A stretch of DNA of 9,000 nucleotides from an uncultured Devosia sp. (GTDB taxonomy: Bacteria > Pseudomonadota > Alphaproteobacteria > Rhizobiales > Devosiaceae): positions 1 to 9,000 of the forward strand of contig CAKTFF010000062.1 of the NCBI GenBank assembly GCA_934553185.1. Reading direction: 5' to 3'. Below are positions 1-8,947 of the stretch, one piece after another (the first letter of the stretch is position 1; every line of letters starts with the position of its first letter). The translations under genes and the position numbers were made by a program. Under the pieces are notes generated by a model that saw only the letters and a program-made list of their open reading frames with translations, had not been told where the DNA came from and did no database searches.

Positions 1-2140
<2,140 letters not shown>

Positions 2141-2144
<4 letters not shown>

Positions 2145-2419
2145 TCTTGAAGCCTGGCCTCGTGGTCGGCAATGACATGGTGGAGAAAAACACGGTCGAC
2201 ATGAGCCGGCGGCTCTTCCTGACCCATGACCCAGCGCAGCAGCGGGGGATCTTCCTCGTTCATAAGGGCTTCGAGCCGGTCGAGTTCCCCCTCGTTCATC
2301 GCAGGCGTGTGCCGGTCGGCAAACGGCCCGAGGATCAGGTCCATCTCCTTGGTGCCCCTGTGCCAGGCACGATAGCGCAGCCGCTTGCGGCGCATGGCAA
2401 TGTCTTCACCGGCTGTCAT
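2141..2419 (-). CDS. sdhE: SdhE/YgfY-family FAD assembly factor for succinate dehydrogenase
   Basis: Small cytoplasmic protein of 92 residues that assists covalent attachment of FAD to the flavoprotein subunit of succinate dehydrogenase. The family hallmark RGxxE is seen as RGTKE at residues 21-25, inside a stretch reading RYRAWHRGTKEMDLILGPFA. A second conserved patch, EEDPPLLRWVMGQEEPP, lies near 55-71. Length fits the family (about 80-100). The ATG at 2419 is used; an in-frame ATG at residue 9 (2395) is a plausible alternative, because family members often have few residues before the conserved RRKxLRYR, and neither start has a strong Shine-Dalgarno sequence. The stop overlaps the mfd start by four bases, so the two genes are probably cotranscribed. 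The respiratory enzyme itself is not in this window. Confidence 0.92.
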
Positions 2420-2458
2420 CTGACGACCATGATCCTGTTTGTTCCCGATTTGGACAGT

Positions 2459-2487
2459 GTCTTACGCGCATTAAGGTTGCTTGTCAG
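2459..2487 (-). promoter_or_regulatory. Weak candidate promoter for sdhE-mfd
   Basis: On the minus strand CTGACA (2487-2482) matches five of six bases of the -35 consensus. After 17 bases comes TAAGAC (2464-2459), only a three-of-six match to -10. It is placed to give a leader of roughly 30 bases before the sdhE ATG. The -35 element is good and the -10 poor, so this is a weak inference. Confidence 0.25.
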
Positions 2488-2528
2488 CCCTTCGCTTGCA
2501 GTGCGTTCCTCTTACCGCCACGTCAGCT

Positions 2529-2556
2529 TTGCCGAGTCCTTTGACCAGGCTATAAC
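2529..2556 (+). promoter_or_regulatory. Candidate recG promoter, possibly giving a leaderless mRNA
   Basis: TATAAC at 2551-2556 matches five of six bases of the -10 consensus. TTGCCG at 2529-2534, 16 bases upstream, matches four of six of the -35. A start site about seven bases after the -10 would fall at or next to the recG ATG (2564), leaving almost no leader. The bases between -10 and ATG are pyrimidine-rich (CTCCTCC) and cannot act as a Shine-Dalgarno. The elements are seen; activity is inferred. Confidence 0.4.
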
Positions 2557-2563
2557 CTCCTCC

Positions 2564-4672
2564 ATGCCTCGCCCCGACACCCTTTCCCCGCTGTTTCGCT
2601 CCCTCCGCTCCGTCAAGGGCGTCGGCGACAAGCTTGCGGCATTGCTCACGCGGTTCTTCGGAGCGCCCGAAGGTCAGGAAGCGATTGCGCTCGATATCCT
2701 GATGCACATGCCGTCCGGGGTTGTGGACCGGCGGCGGCAAGTCGGCATTGCCGAGGCCTATCTCAATCAGATCGTGACAATCAAAGTGCATGTGGACCGG
2801 CACCTGCCGCCGCCGCGCGGTCGCGATCACGTGCCGCATCGGGTGTTCGCGCATGACGACACCGGCGAGGTGCAACTGGTGTTTTTCCGTGCGCAGGGCG
2901 GATGGGTGGAAAAGGCGCTTCCAATCGGCGAAGAGCGCTTTGTGTCCGGGCAGATCGCGTTCTTCAACGGCGAAAAGCAGATCACCCACCCCGACTATAT
3001 CGTCGAGCCCGAACAGTTCGCCACATTGCCGCTGGTGGAGCCGGTTTATCCCCTAACCCAGGGGCTGAGCTCCAAGGCTCTGGCGAAGCTCGTGCGCCAA
3101 GTGGTCGACAGCGTTCCCGCTCTCCCCGAGTGGATCGACGCTGATACACTCGCCAAACGCAAATGGCCCAGTTTCGCCGAGGCGATGCGCCAGGTACATT
3201 TGCCCGCCGATCCGGACCAGGCCCAGCTGTGGTCCCCCGCCCGGCAACGTCTTGCTTATGACGAGTATTTCGCCGGTCAGCTCACCCTTGGGCTGATCCG
3301 CTCAACCATGACGCAAGAGCGCGGGATCAGTCGCGTTTTGACCGGAAAGGTGAGGGCAAAGGTGAGCAGCCAGTTACCCTTTTCTCTCACCGAGGGTCAG
3401 CTTGGTGCTCTCGAAGAAATCTATGCCGACCTCCAGTCGCCCGACCGCATGTCGCGCCTGCTGCAGGGCGACGTGGGTGCCGGCAAAACGGTCGTGGCGC
3501 TGATGGCCATGGCCGCCATGGCCGAAAGCGGCGCCCAGTCGGCCTTGATGGCGCCCACCGAACTCCTTGCGGCCCAACACTTCAAGACCCTCAAGCCACT
3601 CTGCGACGCGGCTGGGCTTGGCTGCGAACTACTCACCGGCAAGATGCCTGCTGGCGAGCGCCGCTCCAAGCTAGCGGGCATCGCCGACGGTTCGGTGACG
3701 ATCGCCGTTGGTACCCATGCGCTGTTCCAATCGGGCGTGGAGTTCCACAATCTGGGGCTTACCGTGGTGGACGAGCAGCACCGTTTTGGCGTTCATCAGC
3801 GGCTGGCTCTGTCGGACAAGGGCCGGGACACCGATCTTCTGGTGATGACCGCCACGCCCATCCCCCGCACCCTGGTCCTGACCCACTTTGGCGACATGGC
3901 CGTCAGCGTGCTTCGCCAGAAGCCGCGTGGACGTCAACCCATCGACACGGCAGTGCTTTCCATTGGCGACTACCATCGGGTCGTGGCGCGCCTTCAGGCA
4001 CGGCTTGCCGAAGGTGCGCAGGCATTTTGGGTGTGCCCCTTGGTGGAAGAAAGCGAGCATCTCGAAGTGGTTGCCGCTGAGGATCGCTTCGCCGAACTGG
4101 CGTCAGTGTTCGGCGATCAGGTGGCGCTGGTGCATGGCCGAATGAGCGCCGCGGCCAAGCAGGAGGTCATGCAGCGCTTTGTGCGCAATGAGGTCAAGCT
4201 CCTCGTGGCGACCACGGTGATCGAGGTGGGCGTCGACGTGCCCAATGCCTCGATCATGATCATCGAACATGCCGAGCGCTTCGGCCTTGCCCAGCTCCAC
4301 CAGCTGCGTGGCCGCGTTGGTCGCGGCGCCGCGCGATCGGCTTGCCTGCTGCTGTACAAGGACCCGCTGAGCCAAACCGCCCAGGCGCGTCTCGAGACCA
4401 TCAAATCCACGGAAGATGGATTCGAGATCGCAGAAAAGGATCTTGAACTCAGGGGGCAAGGCGATGTGCTGGGCACACGGCAATCGGGCATGCCGGGCTA
4501 TCGCCTGGCTGTTCCTGACGTGCACCGGCACCTGCTGGACTTTGCCCATGATGATGCCAAGGCGCTGCTCGGGCGTAATCCGGGCCTCAGCGGGCCGGAC
4601 GGTGAAGCGGCCCGTACGCTATTGTATTTGTTCAGGAAAGACCTGGCGATCCCGCTGATCCGGGCAGGGTGA
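2564..4672 (+). CDS. recG: ATP-dependent DNA helicase RecG
   Basis: Double-stranded DNA translocase that regresses stalled replication forks and branch-migrates Holliday and D-loop intermediates. The chosen ATG gives 702 residues, about the family length; the frame stays open further upstream, but that stretch only mirrors sdhE and has no RecG similarity. Domains in order: an N-terminal segment with a helix-hairpin-helix-like SVKGVGDKLA (16-25), an OB-fold wedge domain (about 60-155), then the helicase core with Walker A GDVGAGKT (302-309), APTELLAAQH (330-339), DEQHRFG (403-409), TATPIPRT (429-436) and QLRGRVGRG (580-588). The RecG-typical ELRGQGDVLGTRQSG follows at 628-642. All core motifs are intact. 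The gene diverges from sdhE-mfd and its stop is seven bases from that of convergent glmS. No Shine-Dalgarno precedes the ATG. Confidence 0.96.
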   Translation: MPRPDTLSPLFRSLRSVKGVGDKLAALLTRFFGAPEGQEAIALDILMHMPSGVVDRRRQVGIAEAYLNQIVTIKVHVDRHLPPPRGRDHVPHRVFAHDDTGEVQLVFFRAQGGWVEKALPIGEERFVSGQIAFFNGEKQITHPDYIVEPEQFATLPLVEPVYPLTQGLSSKALAKLVRQVVDSVPALPEWIDADTLAKRKWPSFAEAMRQVHLPADPDQAQLWSPARQRLAYDEYFAGQLTLGLIRSTMTQERGISRVLTGKVRAKVSSQLPFSLTEGQLGALEEIYADLQSPDRMSRLLQGDVGAGKTVVALMAMAAMAESGAQSALMAPTELLAAQHFKTLKPLCDAAGLGCELLTGKMPAGERRSKLAGIADGSVTIAVGTHALFQSGVEFHNLGLTVVDEQHRFGVHQRLALSDKGRDTDLLVMTATPIPRTLVLTHFGDMAVSVLRQKPRGRQPIDTAVLSIGDYHRVVARLQARLAEGAQAFWVCPLVEESEHLEVVAAEDRFAELASVFGDQVALVHGRMSAAAKQEVMQRFVRNEVKLLVATTVIEVGVDVPNASIMIIEHAERFGLAQLHQLRGRVGRGAARSACLLLYKDPLSQTAQARLETIKSTEDGFEIAEKDLELRGQGDVLGTRQSGMPGYRLAVPDVHRHLLDFAHDDAKALLGRNPGLSGPDGEAARTLLYLFRKDLAIPLIRAG

Positions 4673-4679
4673 GGCACCC
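4667..4679. terminator. Small inverted repeat at the recG/glmS convergent stops
   Basis: GGGTG (4667-4671) and CACCC (4675-4679) form a five-base-pair stem with an AGG loop that includes the recG stop codon and abuts the glmS stop. No T-run follows on either strand, so it is not a classical intrinsic terminator. It is the only hairpin seen between the convergent genes and may be coincidental. Confidence 0.2.
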
Positions 4680-6506
4680 CTATTCCACCGTCACCGACTT
4701 CGCCAGGTTGCGTGGCTGATCCACGTCGGTGCCCATGAAGACGGCGGTGTGATAGGCCAGCAATTGCACGGGGATACAGGCCAGGATTGGGGCTACGAAG
4801 CTCGATACGTGGGGCATGACGATGATGTCGGCCACGCCGTGTCCCACCGTCTGGGCGCCCTCGGCGTCGGTGATCAGGATGATCTTGCCACCGCGTGCGG
4901 CAACTTCCTGCATGTTGCTTAGCGTCTTGTCGACCAGTTCGTCCGATGGGGCGACGACGATCACCGGCATGTCCTCGTCGACAAGGGCGATGGGGCCGTG
5001 CTTGAGTTCGCCTGCCGCATAGCCTTCGGCGTGGATGTAGCTGATTTCCTTAAGCTTTAATGCCCCCTCCATGGCGATGGGGAACATGGGCCCACGCCCG
5101 AGATAGAGCACATCCTTGGCCTTGCTCAGCCGTTTGGCGATCTCCATGATCTGCCCCTCGGTCGCCAGGGATTCAGAAACTGCTGCCGGCATGCTGGTTA
5201 ATTGCCGCACGAATTCTTGCTCTTGCCGGGCATCGAGCACGCCACGCGCCCGACCGGCGGCGACGGCGAGACTGGCGAGGGCAATCAGCTGCGCGGTGAG
5301 CGCCTTGGTGGAGGCGACGCCGATCTCGGGTCCACACAGAATGGGAAACACCACATCCGATTCGCGGGCGATGGTGGATTCAAGCGTGTTGACCAGGGAC
5401 GCGACGTGCTGGCCTTCCCGAGCGCAGTAGCGGAGGGCAGCCAGGGTGTCGGCCGTTTCACCGGACTGTGAGATAAAGAGCGACAAGCCGCCCTTTTCGA
5501 GTGGCGGTTCGCGATAGCGAAATTCGGAGGCGACATCGATGTCGACCGGCAGGCGCGCATAGCGCTCGAACCAGTATTTGGCGACGGCGCCAGCGAGGTA
5601 AGCGGTGCCGCAGGCGCTGATGGTAAGGCGGGTCAGGTCGGCGAAGTCGAACGGCAGGGTTTCGCGCAGGGCGACTTTTTCGGCGCCCATGTCCACATAG
5701 TGGCTGAGAGTGTGCGAGATGGTCTCGGGCTGTTCGTAGATTTCCTTGGCCATGAAGTGGCGGTGGTTGCCCTTGTCCACCAAAAGAGCCGAAGCCTGGG
5801 AAATCTGCTGCTCGCGCTGGACGATGGCGTCCTTGCCATCACGGATAGTGACGCCTTCGGGCGTGATCACCGCCCAGTCACCGTCTTCAAGGTAGGTGAG
5901 GCGCGAGGTGAAGGGGGCCAGCGCCATGGCGTCCGAACCCAGATACATTTCGGTTGTGCCATAGCCGATGGCGAGCGGCGCGCCATGCCGGGCGGCGATC
6001 AAGAGACCCTCCTGCCCCTTGAACAGGAAAGCCAGGGCGAAGGCGCCGCGCAGGGTCTTGAGGGTACGGGCCACCGCCAGTTCAGGATCGGCGCCATTGG
6101 CCAGTTCACGCGTGACCCAAAGCGCCACCGACTCGGTATCGGTCTGCGACTTGGGCAGGTAGCCGTCGTTTGCCAAATCAGCGAGCATTTCGCGGTAGTT
6201 TTCGATGATGCCGTTGTGAACCACGGCGACGCGGTCGGTGGCGTGCGGATGGGCGTTCTGCTCGGTGGGTGCACCATGGGTGGCCCAGCGGGTATGGCCG
6301 ATGCCGCTGCGGCCGCCCAGCGGCTCGAAGTTCAGCTTCTGCGCGAGATTGCCCAGCTTGCCCTCGGCCCGGCGGCGCGCGATGGCGCCATCTTCCAGCG
6401 TTGCGACGCCGGCGCTGTCATAGCCGCGATATTCGAGGCGCTTAAGTGCATCCACGAGGCGGGTTGCAACCGGTTCGCTGCCAACAATGCCAACAATTCC
6501 GCACAT
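4680..6506 (-). CDS. glmS: Glutamine--fructose-6-phosphate aminotransferase (isomerizing) GlmS
   Basis: Cytoplasmic enzyme that makes glucosamine-6-phosphate from fructose-6-phosphate and glutamine, the committed step to UDP-GlcNAc for peptidoglycan and lipid A. The start at 6506 gives 608 residues (E. coli has 609) and places the nucleophilic cysteine at position 2 (MCGIVG), as this N-terminal-nucleophile family requires. The glutaminase domain shows HTRWATHG (71-78), HNG (97-99) and QTDTE (121-125). The isomerase half has two SIS domains, with ACGTAY (298-303), SQSGETADT (346-354), STKA (399-402), ELKHGP (500-505), and the terminal DQPRNLAKSVTVE. A good Shine-Dalgarno (GGAAGGA) sits eight bases upstream, inside the end of glmU. 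The frame also opens further upstream (to 6551), but that would bury the catalytic cysteine. One base separates glmS from glmU. Confidence 0.97.
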   Translation of the reverse strand: MCGIVGIVGSEPVATRLVDALKRLEYRGYDSAGVATLEDGAIARRRAEGKLGNLAQKLNFEPLGGRSGIGHTRWATHGAPTEQNAHPHATDRVAVVHNGIIENYREMLADLANDGYLPKSQTDTESVALWVTRELANGADPELAVARTLKTLRGAFALAFLFKGQEGLLIAARHGAPLAIGYGTTEMYLGSDAMALAPFTSRLTYLEDGDWAVITPEGVTIRDGKDAIVQREQQISQASALLVDKGNHRHFMAKEIYEQPETISHTLSHYVDMGAEKVALRETLPFDFADLTRLTISACGTAYLAGAVAKYWFERYARLPVDIDVASEFRYREPPLEKGGLSLFISQSGETADTLAALRYCAREGQHVASLVNTLESTIARESDVVFPILCGPEIGVASTKALTAQLIALASLAVAAGRARGVLDARQEQEFVRQLTSMPAAVSESLATEGQIMEIAKRLSKAKDVLYLGRGPMFPIAMEGALKLKEISYIHAEGYAAGELKHGPIALVDEDMPVIVVAPSDELVDKTLSNMQEVAARGGKIILITDAEGAQTVGHGVADIIVMPHVSSFVAPILACIPVQLLAYHTAVFMGTDVDQPRNLAKSVTVE

Positions 6507-6507
6507 G

Positions 6508-7863
6508 CTATTGGTCCTTCCTGGACTGTTTCGCGGCCGCAGCGGCGGCAAAGATCGACTTGGCCCGTTCAGGCTTGTTGACCTGGCGGGCGCGGCCCAA
6601 AGCTAAAGCATCAGCCTCGACATTCTCGGTAATGACGCTGCCGCTGCCCACCAGCGCGCCGGCACCGACCGTCACGGGGGCGACCAGCGACGTATTGGAG
6701 CCGATGAAGGCCCCGTCTTCGACCACGGTCTGGTGCTTGTTGAAGCCGTCATAGTTCACGGTGATCACCCCGGCGCCAATATTGACGTCTGCCCCGATGG
6801 TGGCGTCGCCGATGTAGGAAAGGTGGCTGACCTTGGCGCCCGTGCCGATCTCGGCTTTTTTGATCTCGACGAAATTGCCGACCTTGGCGCCTTCCCCGAG
6901 CTTGGCTTCGGGCCGCAGCCGGGCGAAGGGGCCGACCGAAGCGTTGCGGCCCACATGGGCGCCTTCAAGGTGGCTGAACGCGTGAATGACTGCGCCCTCC
7001 TCCACCGTCACGCCGGGGCCAAAGACGACATTGGGCTCGATCACCACATCACGGGCGATCTCGGTATCGAAGGAAAACCAAACGCTGGTCGGGTCCTTAA
7101 GGGTCACGCCGGCCTTCATGAAGTCCTCGCGTCGAACCTCCTGGAACAGGGCTTCGGCCTTGGCCAGCTGCGTGCGGTCATTGACGCCCATGACGTCGTT
7201 TTCCGGCGCCACACCCCAACCCACCTTTTTGCCGGCCTGGTTGGCCAAAGCCACGAGGTCAGTGAGGTAGAATTCGTTCTGCGCATTGTTGGCCTCGACC
7301 TTGTCGATCAGGTCGCGGAACACGTCGGCGCGGAAAGCGAGGATGCAGGCATTGCACAGCCCGATCCGGCGCTCGTCGTCGCTGGCATCCTTGTGCTCGC
7401 GGATGGCGAGGAGCCTGTCGCCATCGGTGATGAAACGGCCATAGCCAGTAGGGTCGGCCGGCTCGAAGCCCAGGATAGCAACGTCCAGCCCTTGGTCGAG
7501 CCGGTCGAGCACTGCACGGAAGTTGCCGCCCTGCAGCAGCGGGTGGTCGCCATAAACAACGGCGACATAGCCTTGAGCCGCGTTGAACAGGTCGCGCGCC
7601 ATGGAGGCGGCGTGGGCCGTACCCTTGGCCTCGGTCTGCTCGAAATGATGAATGTCGGCATCGAGCTTGCCTACCATCTTGCGAATGGCGTCGTGGCGCG
7701 GGCCGGTGACCAGGGCGATCGTGGTCGAGCCAGCCTCGCGCGCAGCGCGTGCGACATGGCCGATAATGGGCATGCCGCCGACCGGGTGGAGCACCTTTGG
7801 TGTCGCCGACCGCATGCGCGTGCCCTCGCCCGCAGCAAGAATGATCGACAGCAGCTCAGTCAT
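6508..7863 (-). CDS. glmU: Bifunctional GlcN-1-P acetyltransferase / GlcNAc-1-P uridylyltransferase GlmU
   Basis: Trimeric cytoplasmic enzyme that acetylates glucosamine-1-phosphate and then couples it to UTP, giving UDP-GlcNAc. The ATG at 7863 yields 451 residues (E. coli has 456). The Rossmann-like pyrophosphorylase domain has LAAGEGTRM (9-17), the following lysine K23, Q76 and GTAHA (81-85), and the metal-binding aspartate D106 in YGDHPLL. From about 255 to 430 it is a left-handed beta-helix of hexapeptide repeats, with RLRPEA (315-320), FVEIKK (331-336), the expected catalytic histidine H347 in SHLSYIGDA, and NIGAGVITVNYDG (361-373). The C-terminal tail has six alanines (439-444) then a charged end. 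GGAG lies nine bases before the ATG; an upstream in-frame ATG at 7902 adds residues unlike the family. It lies directly upstream of glmS, and phosphoglucosamine mutase (glmM), the linking step, is not here. Confidence 0.97.
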   Translation of the reverse strand: MTELLSIILAAGEGTRMRSATPKVLHPVGGMPIIGHVARAAREAGSTTIALVTGPRHDAIRKMVGKLDADIHHFEQTEAKGTAHAASMARDLFNAAQGYVAVVYGDHPLLQGGNFRAVLDRLDQGLDVAILGFEPADPTGYGRFITDGDRLLAIREHKDASDDERRIGLCNACILAFRADVFRDLIDKVEANNAQNEFYLTDLVALANQAGKKVGWGVAPENDVMGVNDRTQLAKAEALFQEVRREDFMKAGVTLKDPTSVWFSFDTEIARDVVIEPNVVFGPGVTVEEGAVIHAFSHLEGAHVGRNASVGPFARLRPEAKLGEGAKVGNFVEIKKAEIGTGAKVSHLSYIGDATIGADVNIGAGVITVNYDGFNKHQTVVEDGAFIGSNTSLVAPVTVGAGALVGSGSVITENVEADALALGRARQVNKPERAKSIFAAAAAAKQSRKDQ

Positions 7864-7887
7864 GGTATGCGTCTCCGAACGTCTTGG

Positions 7888-7905
7888 GCCTTGTGGCGCC
7901 AAGGC
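7888..7905 (-). promoter_or_regulatory. Hairpin in the probable glmU leader
   Basis: A perfect six-base-pair stem (GCCTTG pairing with CAAGGC) encloses a six-base loop, ending 24 bases before the glmU ATG. It would lie in the 5' untranslated region of the glmU-glmS message if transcription starts further upstream. No T-run follows, so it is not an obvious attenuator. I see no convincing promoter for glmU. Structure is seen; function unknown. Confidence 0.3.
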
Positions 7906-7947
7906 AGCACATTTTTATGGCAGCTAAGAGTTGGCGAACCCATAACG

Positions 7948-7980
7948 ATGGCAAGCATGCCATAAGGGATGCATTCCCTT
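7948..7980. repeat. Two abutting inverted repeats in the glmU/SPOR-like gene spacer
   Basis: ATGGCA-AGCA-TGCCAT (7948-7963) is followed without a gap by AAGGGA-TGCAT-TCCCTT (7964-7980). Both are perfect six-base-pair stems. The right end also begins a direct repeat: TGCATTCCCTT (7970-7980) recurs as TGCATTCCTT (7989-7998), 19 bases on. CATAA-containing segments recur at 7941 and 7961. The positions between divergent start codons suit protein-binding sites or leader hairpins, but no known operator is recognised. Confidence 0.35.
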
Positions 7981-8009
7981 GATTCGAGTGCATTCCTTGG
8001 GCAGGCGTC

Positions 8010-8786
8010 TTGGCTAAAGCATCCGAACAGTTCCGGCAATCGGACGTTGCCCGCTGGGGTATCGCAGCGCTCGTCGCCGGCGCTTTGGCTGTGGTGGGCG
8101 CCAATGTTTCGGCGCTGGTGCCGCAGACCGTTTTGGCTGGCTTGCACAAGCCCAGGCTTGGCGGCGCGTCGATGGAGCAATTGCGCCTTCAGGTTGCAGA
8201 GCTGACCGAACAAACGCAGCGCCTGCGCGAAGAAAACGACATCCTCGCGGCGCGCTTCACGCTTGAGGAACAGGCCGGCAACGAGGTGGTTCGTCGCGTC
8301 GGTGCGCTGGAAGTCAGCTTGCCGCGGCTGCTCGAGGCCATTCCCGAGGATGCCGAGATCGACCGCTCCAGCGTCACCGCTGCCATTCCGCAAGGTGAAC
8401 CGATCGAATTCGAGACCGAGGGCGGTTCGGTTCAGGTGCGCCAGCAGCCCATGGCTGAACTTGCGGGCACGCAGCCCTTGCCGCGACCGGTGGAGCAGCT
8501 TGCGGCGCTCCCGCCTCCGAGCAATGCGCCTTATGGGGTGGCGCTTGGCCCCGCGGTTGACGCGGAGGCGGCCAGAAGCACCTGGGACGATCTTTCGCTT
8601 AAGCTTGGGCCATTGCTGCTGGGCATGGAGCCCGTGCTGGTGGATGAAGCCGAGGGATCGGCCAAGCGGATCGTCGCGGGGCCGGTGGCGCAGCTTTCGG
8701 ATGCCACGAGCCTCTGTCAGCGGCTGGAGCGGGTTGCTGTGGCCTGCCTGCCGGTGCCCTATGGCGGCGCGCCGCTGTTGCAGTGA
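8010..8786 (+). CDS. Hypothetical membrane-anchored protein with SPOR-like C-terminus
   Basis: I do not recognise this 258-residue protein as a named gene. It has a short N-terminal head, one hydrophobic segment (about 17-39) probably anchoring it in the inner membrane, and a heptad-like Glu/Gln/Leu/Arg-rich stretch (about 55-90) likely to form a coiled coil. A Pro/Gln-rich linker (about 125-172) precedes a C-terminal part beginning YGVALGP (175-181), with RIVAGPVAQLSDATSLCQRL at 220-239. That LGP/AGP-and-Cys pattern resembles the SPOR fold, which binds denuded peptidoglycan glycan. The two cysteines at 236 and 246 may pair. The start is taken as TTG: an in-frame stop lies at 7980-7982 and the first in-frame ATG (residue 55) would remove the membrane segment. 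The Shine-Dalgarno is poor. SPOR membership is an inference from pattern, so an envelope or division role is only possible. Confidence 0.75.
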   Translation: MAKASEQFRQSDVARWGIAALVAGALAVVGANVSALVPQTVLAGLHKPRLGGASMEQLRLQVAELTEQTQRLREENDILAARFTLEEQAGNEVVRRVGALEVSLPRLLEAIPEDAEIDRSSVTAAIPQGEPIEFETEGGSVQVRQQPMAELAGTQPLPRPVEQLAALPPPSNAPYGVALGPAVDAEAARSTWDDLSLKLGPLLLGMEPVLVDEAEGSAKRIVAGPVAQLSDATSLCQRLERVAVACLPVPYGGAPLLQ

Positions 8787-8803
8787 GCGACACGCAATTG
8801 CGG

Positions 8804-8831
8804 TTGACAGGCTGACCCACGCGGCTATGTT
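8804..8831 (+). promoter_or_regulatory. Promoter of the tRNA-Lys gene
   Basis: A perfect -35 TTGACA (8804-8809) is followed after 16 bases by TATGTT (8826-8831), matching four of six bases of -10. The form TTGAC...CTATGT resembles housekeeping-sigma promoters of alphaproteobacteria. Transcription would start near 8838, about 28 bases before the mature tRNA. It lies 17 bases after the stop of the SPOR-like gene. Confidence 0.7.
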
Positions 8832-8838
8832 CCGCCGC

Positions 8839-8853
8839 GACGCCACAGGCGTC
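8839..8853 (+). repeat. Hairpin just upstream of tRNA-Lys
   Basis: GACGCC-ACA-GGCGTC is a perfect six-base-pair G+C-rich hairpin ending 12 bases before the tRNA. It falls at the predicted transcript start, so it may be part of the pre-tRNA leader. It could alternatively help end transcripts from the upstream gene, although no T-run follows. Confidence 0.35.
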
Positions 8854-8865
8854 TCGCCTTGGTGT

Positions 8866-8940
8866 GTGCCGGTAGCTCAGTGGTAGAGCATTCGACTTTT
8901 AATCGAATGGTCGAGGGTTCGACCCCCTCCCGGCATACCA
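8866..8940 (+). tRNA. tRNA-Lys, anticodon UUU
   Basis: The complete cloverleaf folds by eye. Acceptor stem GTGCCGG (8866-8872) pairs with CCGGCAT (8930-8936), with a G-U wobble at the first pair. The D stem is GCTC/GAGC (8875-8878, 8886-8889) with loop AGTGGTA. The anticodon stem is TTCGA/TCGAA (8891-8895, 8903-8907) with loop CTTTTAA, giving anticodon TTT at 8898-8900. The variable loop has five bases. The T stem is GAGGG/CCCTC (8913-8917, 8925-8929) with loop TTCGACC. Discriminator A is at 8937 and CCA is encoded at 8938-8940. The anticodon UUU reads the lysine codons AAA and AAG. It has its own promoter upstream and appears as a single gene within the visible sequence. Confidence 0.95.
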
Positions 8941-8947
8941 CAGGTTC

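Noticed and set aside
2147..2563. N-terminal extension of recG through the sdhE region
   Set aside because: The extension is the antisense of sdhE and the divergent spacer, and the 702-residue protein from 2564 already matches the family length.
6507..6551. N-terminal extension of glmS
   Set aside because: It would place extra residues before the catalytic cysteine, which must be N-terminal after Met removal.
5700..6581. Open frame on the plus strand (293 codons)
   Set aside because: It is antisense to the glmS N-terminal domain and lacks recognisable features.
6733..7965. Long open frame on the plus strand (410 codons)
   Set aside because: It is antisense to glmU, which has all catalytic motifs in the minus frame. 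It looks like a codon-bias shadow.
7860..8846. Long open frame on the minus strand (328 codons) opposite the SPOR-like gene
   Set aside because: Its translation is Arg/His/Leu-rich without domains and runs through the intergenic spacer to the glmU start. The plus-strand protein has an ordered membrane, coiled-coil and SPOR-like architecture.
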